From Longispora sp047121295 (GTDB lineage Bacteria; Actinomycetota; Actinomycetes; Mycobacteriales; Micromonosporaceae), in contig NZ_CP139447.1 of the NCBI RefSeq assembly GCF_047121295.1, forward strand, positions 3,596,001-3,660,000: DNA of 64,000 bases. The letters are read 5' to 3'. The translations under genes were made by a program, and so were the position numbers. This document shows positions 34,276-43,382 of this stretch, piece after piece; positions within the stretch are counted from its first letter, which is position 1; every line of letters begins with the position of its first letter. The notes under the pieces were generated by a model that was given only the letters and a program-made list of their open reading frames with translations, was not told the DNA's origin and searched no databases.

Positions 34276-34929
34276 CTACCTTCGGCACCGCCAGGACGTC
34301 GCGTCGTCCCGATTGGTGAACTCCGCGACGGCACCCGCGCCGTACTGCCGATCGCACGCGGCGTTGAGGTCCGTGCCGTACAGGAACAGGCCCAGGGCGT
34401 CCGAGCAGGCCCAGTTGTCGACGGCGGCGTCGGGGCCCTGCGCGGGGCGCCGCAGCCGGGCCTGGCCGCCCGTGGTGGCCGCGCAGTGCCCGGCGACGTC
34501 CGGCGCCCCGAGCACGGTGACCGTGGGGCCGGCCGTGGTCGGCCGCTCGGTGGGGCGCGGCGTGGTCCGGCCGGGCGTGGGGCTCGGGGTCGCGCTCGGC
34601 GTCGGCGCGGCCGTCGTGGCCGGGGCCTGCCGGGTGGTGGCGGGCGCGGCGGCCGGCTGGCCGGTGGGCAGCACCGGGTCCGGGCGGCGGTCGGTCCGGG
34701 TCGCCGTCCACAGTCCCACCCCGGTGAGCAGCACGATCGCCGCGCACAGCACCGCGACCGCGTACCGGCGCCGCCGCCGGTGCCCGCCGACCAGCCCCAG
34801 CTCGACCGTGTCGGACCCGGTGGCGACGGGCAGCTCACGGGTGGCGTCCTCGCCGGTGACGGCGTGTTCGGGCGGCAGCCAGGGCGCGACGCGCAGTCTG
34901 CTGCCGGGACGGTCATCGGGGGTGGACAC
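34276..34929 (-). CDS. single-pass membrane protein with extracellular Cys-containing domain
   Basis: A 217-residue protein: about 50 cytoplasmic residues, one membrane helix (YAVAVLCAAIVLLTGVGLW), a Pro/Thr-rich stalk (about 90-135) and an extracellular domain of about 75 residues with four cysteines (HCAAT, WACSD, AACDR, WRCRR). The domain resembles C-terminal extracellular modules of actinomycete membrane proteins that I cannot name. GTG 34929 has AAGGGAG upstream. It ends 12 bp before the dehydrogenase start, so the two may be co-transcribed. Function unknown. Confidence 0.7.
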   Translation of the reverse strand: MSTPDDRPGSRLRVAPWLPPEHAVTGEDATRELPVATGSDTVELGLVGGHRRRRRYAVAVLCAAIVLLTGVGLWTATRTDRRPDPVLPTGQPAAAPATTRQAPATTAAPTPSATPSPTPGRTTPRPTERPTTAGPTVTVLGAPDVAGHCAATTGGQARLRRPAQGPDAAVDNWACSDALGLFLYGTDLNAACDRQYGAGAVAEFTNRDDATSWRCRR

Positions 34930-35310
34930 TCCGGCTCCCTTCGGGTGGGCAGGATGCAGCGTACGGAGTCCAACGGGCCGCGCCGGCACGGGGACACGGT
35001 GTTGAGAATGATTTAAGGGTCTTTCCAGGGATAACCCTATTCACCGCCGCCCCGACACCCTATGTTCATATTCATCGGTTCCGGACGATATGACGACCAC
35101 GCGTGGCGACCCCTCCGGTCCCAGGGCCGCGTCCACAGTGGTGCACCGGTCGGCGGCCACCCCACTCGGCGGGGCGGCCGCCGACTCCGTCCGGCCCCGG
35201 GTCGCCGGCGCGCGCCGGGCCGGGCCCCCGGCGTACCGGATGACGGGTTGTGATCTTGATCGTAATTTCCGGGACTGCGCGGACCGGGGACGGTCGCTAG
35301 GGTGCTGGCT
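34930..35310. other. 380-bp divergent intergenic region
   Basis: The first 170 bp are unusually AT-rich for this genome (around 34998-35110, with GATTTAAGGGTC, GGATAACCCTATTC and ATGTTCATATTCATC), as expected for promoters of the minus-strand gene. An AGGGT-N11-ACCCT inverted repeat lies within it. The rest is GC-rich. A possible 75-codon frame from ATG 35090 lacks a ribosome site and is not called. TAGGGT at 35298-35303 is the likely -10 of the downstream gene. Confidence 0.5.
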
Positions 35311-35754
35311 GTGCTGATGAGAGCGATCGTGGCGTGGTGCGTGTGCTGGTTCCTGGTGTGCGCGGGCCTGATGGTCGACACGTTCCTGCCCGGCGGGCCG
35401 GTGGCGCCGCCGTGGCTGTCGTTCGTGCCGTTTCCGGCCCTGGTCCCGGCCTTCATCACCGTGATGTTCACCCTCAACGGCCGCGTGTTCGGCCGGATGC
35501 CGTGGCGCGTGATGTGGGATGCCCTCCGGCCGCTCCCCGTGCTGGTCAAGGGGGCCCTCGCCGTGCTGTTCGCGGCGGCGCTGGTGAACTTCGCCGTGAT
35601 GATGGCCACGACGCCGACCGGCCATCACGACGACGGCCCTGGTCTGAGCTTCCAACGCGGCTACGTGGGCAACGGCGCCTGGCTGTTCGCGGTCACCGCC
35701 GCGCTCGCCTACGGCATCCTCCTGCGCCGACGGGCCGCCGACGCCGCACGCTAG
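35311..35754 (+). CDS. small membrane protein, unknown function
   Basis: A 147-residue protein with about four hydrophobic segments (MRAIVAWCVCWFLVCAGLMV, LVPAFITVMFTLNG, LVKGALAVLFAAALVNFAVM, AWLFAVTAALAYGILL). No domain is recognised. GTG 35311 is chosen because TAGGGT (35298-35303) lies seven bases upstream, giving a leaderless start; the earlier GTG at 35302 overlaps this -10 element. The gene is convergent with the small Cys-containing protein gene, 17 bp away. Confidence 0.7.
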   Translation: MLMRAIVAWCVCWFLVCAGLMVDTFLPGGPVAPPWLSFVPFPALVPAFITVMFTLNGRVFGRMPWRVMWDALRPLPVLVKGALAVLFAAALVNFAVMMATTPTGHHDDGPGLSFQRGYVGNGAWLFAVTAALAYGILLRRRAADAAR

Positions 35755-35771
35755 CCCACGCCGGGCACGGG

Positions 35772-36053
35772 TCAGCCGGTGACCGTGACCGTCCGCAGCA
35801 CCTCCGCCCGACCCTGCCGGCCGAACAGCCAGTTCTCGGCCCACCGGCGCAGCCCGCACGGCCAGTACATGCCGCACAGCTCGCAGACCGGCACCGCCTC
35901 GTGGCTGACGTGGCAGGCGTACTCCTCCAGGGCGATCGACGTGAGTTCCGCGATCACCTCCGGGGTCTCCTCCGGAGGCTCTCCCTCGTCGTCGCGCGCG
36001 TCGTCCTCGCCCATGCCGCCCACCGCCCTCGCCGATTCGCTCCCATTGTCCAT
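35772..36053 (-). CDS. small Cys/His-rich acidic protein, unknown function
   Basis: A 93-residue protein with an acidic first half (EDDARDDEGEPPEETPEV) and a Cys/His cluster in the second (YACHVSHEAVPVCELCGMYWPCG) that could bind zinc. No family is recognised. Two ATGs are possible, at 36053 and 36014; neither has a clear ribosome site, and the longer form is given. It stands alone between a convergent membrane protein gene and the meaB end. Confidence 0.6.
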   Translation of the reverse strand: MDNGSESARAVGGMGEDDARDDEGEPPEETPEVIAELTSIALEEYACHVSHEAVPVCELCGMYWPCGLRRWAENWLFGRQGRAEVLRTVTVTG

Positions 36054-36123
36054 GACGCGCCCGCATCAGGCGGGTGACGGCACTATTCGACACCATGGCC
36101 GGAAATGGCCACACACCGGAGGG

Positions 36124-37107
36124 TCAGGCCGAGGCGTTCCGGAACGCGTGCAGAATCCTCTCGGCGGCCAGTGTCGGCGTGAGCGTGCCGTCGATGACGG
36201 CCTTCTCCAGCTCGGGGGCCATGCCCGCGACGGCCGGGTCGGCCCGCAGCGCGTCGAGCAGCCGGTTGTGCACGGTCGCCCACACCCAGCCGACCTGCTG
36301 CCGGCGGCGTTTCGCGGCCAGCTCCCCGGACGCGGCCAGGGTGTCCTGGTGCCGGACGATCTGCTCCCACACGGCGTCGAGCCCGACCCCGGTGAGGCCG
36401 CTGCACGTGAGCACCGGCGGGTCCCAGCCGTGCTCGGGGGACCGCAGTAGCCGCAGCGCCCCGGCCAGCTCCCGGGCCGCCGAGCGCGCGCCGGCCTCGA
36501 AGTCCCCGTCGGCCTTGTTCACGGCGAGCACGTCGGCGAGCTCCAGGACGCCCTTCTTGATGCCCTGCAGCTGGTCGCCGGTCCGCGCGAGGGTGAGCAG
36601 CAGGAACGAGTCCACCATGTCCGCCACGGTCGTCTCGGACTGGCCGACGCCGACGGTCTCCACGAGCACCACGTCGTAGCCGGCGGCCTCCAGGATCACC
36701 ATCGCCTCCCGGGTGGCCTTGGCGACCCCGCCGAGGGTGCCGGCCGTGGGGGAGGGCCGGATGAAGGCGTGCTCGTCGGCGGCCAGCCGGGTCATCCGGG
36801 TCTTGTCGCCCAGGATGCTGCCCCCGGTCCGGGTCGAGGACGGGTCCACGGCGAGCACCGCGACGCGGTGCCCGAGCCCGGTCAGGTGCACGCCGAGCCC
36901 GTCCACGAACGTCGACTTGCCGACCCCGGGCACCCCGGTGACGCCGACCCGGCGGGCGTTCCCCGCGTCCGGGGTCAGCTCGACCAGCAGGTCCTGGGCG
37001 AGCGCCCGGTGGTCGGGCCGGGTGGACTCGACCAGGGTGATCGCCCGGGCGATCCAGGACCGGTTTCCGGCGCGGACCCCCCGGGCGTACTCGTCAACCG
37101 TCGGCAC
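36124..37107 (-). CDS. meaB: methylmalonyl-CoA mutase-associated GTPase MeaB
   Basis: A 327-residue G3E-family GTPase that loads and protects adenosylcobalamin in methylmalonyl-CoA mutase. Walker A is GVPGVGKST, and the VDPSSTRTGGSILGDKTRM segment, the switch DVVLVETVGVGQSE and the base motif AVNKADGD are all present. The length matches the ArgK/MeaB family. Its start overlaps the mutB stop by 14 bp, so it is the last gene of the mutA-mutB-meaB operon. Start context suggests GTG or ATG at 37107. Confidence 0.95.
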   Translation of the reverse strand: MPTVDEYARGVRAGNRSWIARAITLVESTRPDHRALAQDLLVELTPDAGNARRVGVTGVPGVGKSTFVDGLGVHLTGLGHRVAVLAVDPSSTRTGGSILGDKTRMTRLAADEHAFIRPSPTAGTLGGVAKATREAMVILEAAGYDVVLVETVGVGQSETTVADMVDSFLLLTLARTGDQLQGIKKGVLELADVLAVNKADGDFEAGARSAARELAGALRLLRSPEHGWDPPVLTCSGLTGVGLDAVWEQIVRHQDTLAASGELAAKRRRQQVGWVWATVHNRLLDALRADPAVAGMAPELEKAVIDGTLTPTLAAERILHAFRNASA

Positions 37108-39244
37108 GAGCGTGGCCGAGCTGGGCGGCCAGGTCGCGCAGCAGGTCCAGGGCGGCGTCGGCGATCACGGTCCCGGGCGGGAAGATCGCCGCCGCCCCGG
37201 CCTCGCGCAGCTCCGCGAAGTCCTGGGACGGGATGACCCCCCCGACCACGATCATGATGTCGGGCCGGCCGAGGGCCGCGAGCTCCGCCCGCAGCGCCGG
37301 CACCAGGGTCAGGTGCCCGGCCGCCAGGGACGACACCCCGACGATGTGCACGTCGGCCTCGACGGCCTGGCGCGCCACCTCGCCCGGGGTCTGGAACAGC
37401 GGGCCGACGTCCACGTCGAAGCCGAGGTCGGCGAACGCGGTGGCGATCACCTTCTGCCCCCGGTCGTGCCCGTCCTGGCCCATCTTCGCGACCAGGATCC
37501 GGGGCTGGCGGCCCTCGTTCTCCGCGAACAGCGCCGTCGCGGCGCGCACCTTCTCGATGTTGGACACCGCTCCCGCCTCGGCCATGTACACCCCGGAGAT
37601 CGTACGGATCTGTCCGGCGTGCCGGCCGAACACCTTCTCCAGCGCGTCGGAGATCTCGCCGACCGTGGCCATCGCCCGCGCGGCGTCGATGGCCAGCGCC
37701 AGCAGGTTCGCGTCGCCGCGCGCCCCCTCGGTCAACGCCTCCAGGGCGGCCTGGACGGCGCTCTCGTCCCGCTCGGCCCGCAGCCGGCGCAGCTTCTCGA
37801 TCTGGCTGGCCCGGACCTGCGCGTTGTCCACCTTGAGCACGTCGATCGGCTCGTCCACGTCGGGCCGGTACTTGTTCACCCCGATCACCGGCTGCCGACC
37901 GGAGTCGATCCGCGCCTGGGTCCGCGCGGCCGCCTCCTCGATCCGCAGCTTCGGGATGCCCTCGTCGATGGCGCGCGCCATGCCGCCGGCCTTCTCGACC
38001 TCCTGGATGTGCGCCCACGCCCGCTCGGCGAGGTCCTGGGTGAGGCGCTCGACGTAGTCGCTGCCGCCCCACGGGTCGATGACCCGGGTGGTGCCGGACT
38101 CCTGCTGGATGACCAGCTGGGTGTTGCGGGCGATCCGGGCGGAGAAGTCCGTCGGCAGCGCCAGGGCCTCGTCCAGGGCGTTGGTGTGCAGGGACTGGGT
38201 GTGCCCCTGGGTCGCGGCCATCGCCTCCACGCAGGTCCGGGCGACGTTGTTGAACACGTCCTGAGCGGTCAGCGACCAGCCGGACGTCTGGCAGTGCGTG
38301 CGCAGGCTCATCGACTTCGGGTTCTTCGCCCCGAACTCCCGGACCAGCTTCGCCCACAGCAGCCGGCCGGCGCGCAGCTTGGCGACCTCCATGAAGAAGT
38401 TCATCCCGACCGCCCAGAAGAACGACAGCCGGGGCGCGAACGCGTCCACGTCCAGCCCGGCGTCGCGGCCCGCGCGGAGGTACTCCACCCCGTCGGCCAG
38501 GGTGTACGCCAGCTCCAGGTCGGCCGTCGCGCCCGCCTCCTGGATGTGGTACCCGGAGATGGAGATCGAGTTGTAGCGGGGCATGTGCTCGGACGTGTAC
38601 CGGAAGATGTCCGAGATGATCCGCATCGACGACGTCGGCGGGTAGATGTAGGTGTTGCGGACCATGAACTCCTTGAGGATGTCGTTCTGGATGGTCCCCG
38701 AGAGCTGCTCCGGCTTCACCCCCTGCTCCTCGGCCGCCACGATGTACAGCGCGAGCACCGGGAGCACCGCGCCGTTCATCGTCATCGACACGCTCATCTT
38801 GTCCAGCGGGATGCCGTCGAAGAGCTGGCGCATGTCGTAGATGGAGTCGATGGCCACGCCCGCCATGCCCACGTCGCCGGCCACCCGGGGGTGGTCGGAG
38901 TCGTAGCCCCGGTGGGTGGCCAGGTCGAACGCGACGGACAGCCCCTTCTGGCCGGCCGCCAGGTTGCGCCGGTAGAACGCGTTGGACGCCTCGGCGGTGG
39001 AGAACCCGGCGTACTGCCGCACGGTCCACGGCTGGGTCACGTACATCGCCGGGTACGGGCCGCGCAGGTAGGGCGCGATGCCCGGGTAGGTCTCCAGGAA
39101 GTCCAGGCCGGCGGTGTCCGCCCCGGTGTAGACCGGCTTGACGTCGATGCCCTCGGGGGTGCGCCAGACGGGCTCCTGCGCCGGGGACCCGGCTTCCGGG
39201 TGCGGCGCTTCGAGCTCGACCGTCGAGAAGTCGGGGATCGTCAT
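37094..39244 (-). CDS. mutB: methylmalonyl-CoA mutase large subunit
   Basis: A 716-residue adenosylcobalamin-dependent mutase interconverting methylmalonyl-CoA and succinyl-CoA. The N-terminal TIM barrel has typical motifs (RNLAAGQKGLSVAFDLATHR, SMTMNGAVLPVLA). The C-terminal B12-binding domain has the base-off motif GQDGHDRG followed by GVSSLAAGH and VVGGVIP. It links propionyl-CoA and odd-chain or branched amino acid catabolism to the TCA cycle, or feeds methylmalonyl-CoA to polyketide synthesis. Overlaps of 4 bp with mutA and 14 bp with meaB indicate one transcript. Confidence 0.97.
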   Translation of the reverse strand: MTIPDFSTVELEAPHPEAGSPAQEPVWRTPEGIDVKPVYTGADTAGLDFLETYPGIAPYLRGPYPAMYVTQPWTVRQYAGFSTAEASNAFYRRNLAAGQKGLSVAFDLATHRGYDSDHPRVAGDVGMAGVAIDSIYDMRQLFDGIPLDKMSVSMTMNGAVLPVLALYIVAAEEQGVKPEQLSGTIQNDILKEFMVRNTYIYPPTSSMRIISDIFRYTSEHMPRYNSISISGYHIQEAGATADLELAYTLADGVEYLRAGRDAGLDVDAFAPRLSFFWAVGMNFFMEVAKLRAGRLLWAKLVREFGAKNPKSMSLRTHCQTSGWSLTAQDVFNNVARTCVEAMAATQGHTQSLHTNALDEALALPTDFSARIARNTQLVIQQESGTTRVIDPWGGSDYVERLTQDLAERAWAHIQEVEKAGGMARAIDEGIPKLRIEEAAARTQARIDSGRQPVIGVNKYRPDVDEPIDVLKVDNAQVRASQIEKLRRLRAERDESAVQAALEALTEGARGDANLLALAIDAARAMATVGEISDALEKVFGRHAGQIRTISGVYMAEAGAVSNIEKVRAATALFAENEGRQPRILVAKMGQDGHDRGQKVIATAFADLGFDVDVGPLFQTPGEVARQAVEADVHIVGVSSLAAGHLTLVPALRAELAALGRPDIMIVVGGVIPSQDFAELREAGAAAIFPPGTVIADAALDLLRDLAAQLGHARADG

Positions 39245-41034
39245 CGGGCCACTCCCAGGTCGTCGAGGGTCGAGTCGCACACGGCGACGGCGTCGCAGCC
39301 GGCGTACAGGTAGTCGGACACCCGCTCGCTCGTGCCCCGCTTCCCGGCCAGCCAGACCCGGGTCGCGCCGGCCGCCCGGAGCGCGTCGGCGGCGGGGCCG
39401 GCCTGCTCGGCGTAGATCCGGTCGCTGGAGCACAGGCATGCCACGGTCGCGCCGCTGCCCGCGAAGTCGGCCACGTCGCCGGTGACCGTACTGATGCCGC
39501 CGGCCGCGAACAGGTTCGCCGCGAACGACGCCCGCGCGGTGTGCGCGGCGACCGGGCCGAGGGTGGCGAGGAAGACCGTCGGCCGGGTCGGGTGCGCGTC
39601 GGCCCGGTCCCGCAGCGCCTCGAAGTCCTGGGCGTAGCGGACCCGGGGCAGGCCGCCCGCGCGCTCGGCGGGGGCCGGCGACCGGACCGGCAGCCTCTCG
39701 TCCAGGTTCGGGAACTCGCTGACCCCGGTGATCGGGTCCTTGCGCCGGGCGATGTTGGCCCGCCGCTTCGCCCAGGTCGCCGCGAGCCGGTCCGGCACGG
39801 GCCCGTCGAGGGCTGCGGACATGCCGCCGGCCCGTTCGATCTCGGTGAACCAGTCCCAGGCGGCCTTCGCCAGGTCCTCGGTCAGGTTCTCCACGTACCA
39901 GGAGCCGCCGGCCGGGTCGGCGACCCGCGCGACGTTGGACTCCTCCACGAGCAGCGACTGGGTGTTGCGCGCGATCCGCCGGGTGAACGCGTCCGGCAGC
40001 CCGAGGCGGGCGTCGAACGGCCGGACGGTGACCGCGTCGGCCCCGCCCACCCCGGCCGCGAACGCCGCGAGCGTGGTGCGCAGCATGTTCACCCACGGGT
40101 CCCGCGCGGTCATCATCGCGTCGGAGGTGACCGCGTGCTGGCGCTGGCCGCGCTGGTCGGGGGCCGCGCCGCACACCTCGGCGACCCGGGCCCACAGCCG
40201 GCGGGCGGCGCGCAGCTTGGCGATGGTGAGGAACTGGTCGGCGGTGGCCGCGAACCGGAACTCGAGCTGGTCGAGGGCGTCGCCGACGGTCAGGCCGCCG
40301 GCGGTGAGCTCGCGCAGGTAGGCCACGCCGGTGGCCAGGGCGCAGCCCAGCTCCTCGGCGTCGGAGCCGCCGGCGTCGTGGTAGACGGTCGCGTCGACGG
40401 TGACGGCCCGCGTGCCCTGCGGACAGCGGCGGGCGAGACCGGCGAGGTCGAGGTCCACGCCCTGCCCGGTGCGGGCGCGCAGCCCCAGCGGGTCGGCCCC
40501 GAGGTTGCCGCCGGGCGCGACGTCCCTGCCAGCGGTCAGCGCGAACCACGCGTCGGCGGCGGCGGCCGTGTCGGCCCCGGCGTCGAGTGCGATGGGCGCG
40601 AGGTCCAGCAGCACCCCGTCCAGCACGGCGGCCAACGAGGACACCGGCACGCCGGCCGGGCCGAGGACCAGCCACACGGAGGTGACGCCGTTCTCCAGGT
40701 CCGCCAGCACCGCCTCACGGCTCACCGCCGGGTCGGGGTGCTCGTGGCGTTGCCGCAGGTCCCAGCCGCCGGCCGTGGCCCGGGTGCCCCGGGTGAACGG
40801 CGCGGCCCCGGGCAGCCCGGTCGGGGGCGTCCCGTCGGAGGCCGTGTACAGGGGCGCGATCCGCACCCCGTCGTACGTGGTCGTGGCCAGTATCTCCTCG
40901 ACCTGGTCAAGGGGGGTCTCCTCGTCGGCTCTGCCCAGTTTGCGCAGCACGCCGGCGGCGAGGTGCCGCCACTCGTCACGCGTCGCCGTGGGAAAGCCGG
41001 TGGCCAGGAGAAGCTCGTCGGGACGCACCGTCAT
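39241..41034 (-). CDS. mutA: methylmalonyl-CoA mutase small subunit
   Basis: A 597-residue subunit with the same fold as MutB but without the B12-binding DxHxxG motif, as expected for the non-catalytic partner. Conserved pieces include QRHEHPDPAVSREAVLADLE, RIARNTQSLLVEESNVARVA and DPAGGSWYVENLTEDLAKAAW. ATG 41034 lies six bases after TAACAT (41046-41041 on the minus strand), a leaderless promoter pattern, so this is the operon's first gene. No cobalamin riboswitch is seen upstream. Confidence 0.95.
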   Translation of the reverse strand: MTVRPDELLLATGFPTATRDEWRHLAAGVLRKLGRADEETPLDQVEEILATTTYDGVRIAPLYTASDGTPPTGLPGAAPFTRGTRATAGGWDLRQRHEHPDPAVSREAVLADLENGVTSVWLVLGPAGVPVSSLAAVLDGVLLDLAPIALDAGADTAAAADAWFALTAGRDVAPGGNLGADPLGLRARTGQGVDLDLAGLARRCPQGTRAVTVDATVYHDAGGSDAEELGCALATGVAYLRELTAGGLTVGDALDQLEFRFAATADQFLTIAKLRAARRLWARVAEVCGAAPDQRGQRQHAVTSDAMMTARDPWVNMLRTTLAAFAAGVGGADAVTVRPFDARLGLPDAFTRRIARNTQSLLVEESNVARVADPAGGSWYVENLTEDLAKAAWDWFTEIERAGGMSAALDGPVPDRLAATWAKRRANIARRKDPITGVSEFPNLDERLPVRSPAPAERAGGLPRVRYAQDFEALRDRADAHPTRPTVFLATLGPVAAHTARASFAANLFAAGGISTVTGDVADFAGSGATVACLCSSDRIYAEQAGPAADALRAAGATRVWLAGKRGTSERVSDYLYAGCDAVAVCDSTLDDLGVAR

Positions 41035-41233
41035 GAACGGATGTTAAGGCCGGGCGCCCCGCCACCTACGCGCGAGTAGCCGATTGTGAGAATGTCCACC
41101 CGCGTGTCGCCGTGTCCCGGGCGCGCCGCCCCGGCCGGGCGGGGTGCCAGAAACATGAAAAAATCTCCTCTACTCTGGACCCGGGGCGTGCGGGAGCGAT
41201 ACCTTTCGATCTCACCGGCGATCGGAGAACACC

Positions 41234-42157
41234 GTGCGACGCAGAGACGTCCTCCTCGGCACGGCGGCGCTGACGGCCGCGACGCTGCTCCCGGCCGGTC
41301 CGGCGGCAGCGACCCCGACCATGCCGGGGGCCACCCCGACCGGGCCCGCCGCGACCCCCGCGCTCGTGTCCCCGGCCGACTGGATGTCCGCGATCAACGG
41401 CGGCACCCCGCTGTGGAAACTCACGATCCCCGGCACCCACGACACCGGCGCCCTGTACGGCGGCCCGGCCGCCCAGTGCCAGACCCAGTCGGTGACCGCC
41501 CAACTGGAGGCCGGCGTCCGGTTCCTGGACGTCCGGTGCCGGGCGACCGGCGGCTCGTTCGCGATCCACCACGGCCCGGTGTACCAGAACCTGATGTTCG
41601 GCGACGTCCTGGTGAGCTGCTGGAACTTCCTCGCCGCGCACCCCGGCGAGACGGTCCTGATGCGGGTGAAACAGGAGTACTCGACCGTGTCCGACGCCGA
41701 GTTCGGCGCGATCTTCACCGACTACCTGGACCGGCGGGGCTGGCGGAGCCTGTTCCGCCTCGACGACGGCCTGCCGGCGCTCGGCGACGTCCGGGGCCGG
41801 GTGCAGCTGATCGGCGACAACGGCGGGATCGGCGGCATCCGGTGGGCCGGCCCGCTGATGGACCTGCAGGACGCCTGGGACGTGCCGACGATCTTCCACC
41901 GCGAGCAGAAGTGGCAGAAGGTCGCCGCCCAGCTCGACCGGGCGGCGGCGAACACCGCGCCCCGGCTGTTCGTCAACTTCGCCAGCGGCAGCAGCGCCTT
42001 CTGCTACCCGGACGCCGTCGCCTCCTACGTCGCCCCCCGGCTGCGCGACCGGGTCGCGGCGATGGCCGGCCGGACCCCGCTGGGCGTCGTGGTCACCGAC
42101 CTGGCCGACCGGTTCGCGCCGACCCTGCCGGGGCTGCTGTCGGCCCGCAACGCCTGA
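41234..42157 (+). CDS. secreted PI-PLC-like phosphodiesterase
   Basis: A 307-residue exported protein: an N-terminal Tat-like signal (RRRDVLLGTAALTAATLLP), then a phosphatidylinositol-specific phospholipase C X-domain. The catalytic His pair is in KLTIPGTHDTGAL and FAIHHGPVYQ; LDVRCR and VKQEY also fit. Bacterial members cleave phosphatidylinositol to a cyclic inositol phosphate without calcium. Mycobacteria-related and soil actinomycetes have abundant PI lipids, so a housekeeping lipid-turnover role is possible. GTG 41234 has a GGAG site. The stop is followed after three bases by motif copy C. Confidence 0.88.
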   Translation: MRRRDVLLGTAALTAATLLPAGPAAATPTMPGATPTGPAATPALVSPADWMSAINGGTPLWKLTIPGTHDTGALYGGPAAQCQTQSVTAQLEAGVRFLDVRCRATGGSFAIHHGPVYQNLMFGDVLVSCWNFLAAHPGETVLMRVKQEYSTVSDAEFGAIFTDYLDRRGWRSLFRLDDGLPALGDVRGRVQLIGDNGGIGGIRWAGPLMDLQDAWDVPTIFHREQKWQKVAAQLDRAAANTAPRLFVNFASGSSAFCYPDAVASYVAPRLRDRVAAMAGRTPLGVVVTDLADRFAPTLPGLLSARNA

Positions 42158-42158
42158 A

Positions 42159-42178
42159 ACCCCTTTTCCGGGTACCGC
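42159..42178 (+). repeat. recurrent stop-proximal motif, copy C
   Basis: ACCCCTTTTCCGGGTACCGC lies three bases after the PI-PLC stop codon. It matches the core CCCTTTTTCCGGKTACG with four Ts. Confidence 0.6.
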
Positions 42179-42223
42179 TGCGCGTAGTGTCGGAAGGGGG
42201 ATTCCGCACGCAGGGAGGCGGCC

Positions 42224-42634
42224 ATGGGTGACGCCGACACCGTCCGGCGGGTTCCGCTGGAGATCTTCAACGAGGGCGACGTCGGCCTGATCAACGAGAT
42301 CTTCACCCCGGACTTCGTGGAGCACGTCACGAGCCCGGGCTTCCCCGAGGGCCGGGCGGGGCTGCGCGCCTTCGTGCTGGGCATGCGCCAGGCGTTCCCG
42401 GACTTCCGGTACGAGGTCCTGGCCCAGGTCGACGACGGCGACCTGCACGTGCTGTACGTGCAGGCGAGCGGCACCATGACCGGCGACTTCATGGCGATCC
42501 CGGCGACGGGCCTGTCGGCCACCTGGCTGGAGATGCACATGGCCCGGATGCGTGGCGGCTGGATCGTGGAGCACTGGGCGGTGCTGGACCAGCTCGGCAT
42601 GCTCCAGCAGCTCGGCGTGCTCCCGGCCGTCTAG
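42224..42634 (+). CDS. SnoaL-like ester cyclase family protein
   Basis: A 136-residue NTF2-fold protein of the SnoaL/ester-cyclase group (IFNEGDVGLINEIFTPDFVE, GLRAFVLGMRQAFPDFRYEV, ATWLEMHMARMRGGWIVEHW). Characterised SnoaL enzymes cyclise polyketide intermediates, but most members lack a known function. No polyketide genes adjoin it. It shares a palindromic CTAG with the convergent methyltransferase, so the two stop codons overlap. Confidence 0.8.
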   Translation: MGDADTVRRVPLEIFNEGDVGLINEIFTPDFVEHVTSPGFPEGRAGLRAFVLGMRQAFPDFRYEVLAQVDDGDLHVLYVQASGTMTGDFMAIPATGLSATWLEMHMARMRGGWIVEHWAVLDQLGMLQQLGVLPAV

Positions 42635-43380
42635 ACTCGCGGCGCCGCCCGCAGCGTCAGTACCCCGTCCACCACGTCGCGGCTGCCCGCCCCGGGCCGG
42701 GTCGTGGTCATCACGGGCAGCAGCCGGTAGTCCGTCACGGTCCACCCGGCCCCCTCGAAGGGGGCGAGGGAGTCCAGTCCGTACAGGGTCAGTCCCGGGG
42801 CCACCGCCGCCATCGCGCCCGCCGAGGCCACCGACACGACGTCGGTCAGCCACACGGCGCCCGGCCGGGCCAGCACCCGGCCCAGGGCCGCCACCGCGTC
42901 GGTCGGCAGGTAGGGCAGCACCCCCTCGGTGAGCAGCACGACCGGCCCCTCGACCGTGGCCAGGGCCGCGCCGAGCGCCGCGTGGTCGCGCAGGTCCAGG
43001 CCGATCCGGCGCACGGGCCCGCGCGGGGTGTACTCCGCGAGCACCCGCTCCTTCGTCGCGATCACGTCGGGGGAGTCGACCTCCACGACGGGCCGGCCGG
43101 CGAGGTCGAGCCGGTAGGGCCGGGTGCAGTACCCGGCGCCGAGGTTGACGATCGTGCCCGGCACCGTGTCGAGGAGGGCGTCCACGATCCGGGTCCGCTC
43201 GACGACGTGTTCGCCCCCGGCCCGCAGCGCCGCCGGGGGCCCGGGCCCGTCGGCGAGGAACAGCTGGGCGTGCGGGTCGATCACCCGGGGGCGGGGCCGG
43301 CGGGACTCGGCGGCCCGGAACGCCGCGGCGAGCAGCGCCGTGTCCCGCACGGCCCCCGGCCCGCCAGTCCCGTCCCGCAC
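42631..43380 (-). CDS. PPM1/LCMT-type SAM-dependent methyltransferase
   Basis: A 249-residue methyltransferase of the leucine carboxyl methyltransferase (PPM1/TcmP-like) family: DTALLAAAFRAAESRRP, IVNLGAGYCTRPYRLDL (motif I), VEVDSPDVIATKERVL and LLTEGVLPYL. Members O-methylate small acids, including polyketides. Two starts are possible: ATG 43392 overlaps the upstream small ORF, while GTG 43380 has GGAG five bases upstream and is preferred. It is probably translated together with the upstream 40-residue ORF. Confidence 0.82.
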   Translation of the reverse strand: MRDGTGGPGAVRDTALLAAAFRAAESRRPRPRVIDPHAQLFLADGPGPPAALRAGGEHVVERTRIVDALLDTVPGTIVNLGAGYCTRPYRLDLAGRPVVEVDSPDVIATKERVLAEYTPRGPVRRIGLDLRDHAALGAALATVEGPVVLLTEGVLPYLPTDAVAALGRVLARPGAVWLTDVVSVASAGAMAAVAPGLTLYGLDSLAPFEGAGWTVTDYRLLPVMTTTRPGAGSRDVVDGVLTLRAAPRV

Positions 43381-43382
43381 GC

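Noticed and set aside
35090..35317. 75-codon frame in the 34930-35310 region
   Set aside because: It has no ribosome site, its last third loses G/C-ending codons, and it runs over the promoter of the next gene.
36085..36110. TGGCC-N6-GGCCA hairpin between two minus-strand genes as a terminator
   Set aside because: The stem is only five base pairs; it is too weak to call.
41035..41233. Cobalamin riboswitch before the B12-dependent mutase
   Set aside because: No B12-box consensus is visible, and the mutA start looks leaderless (TAACAT six bases upstream).
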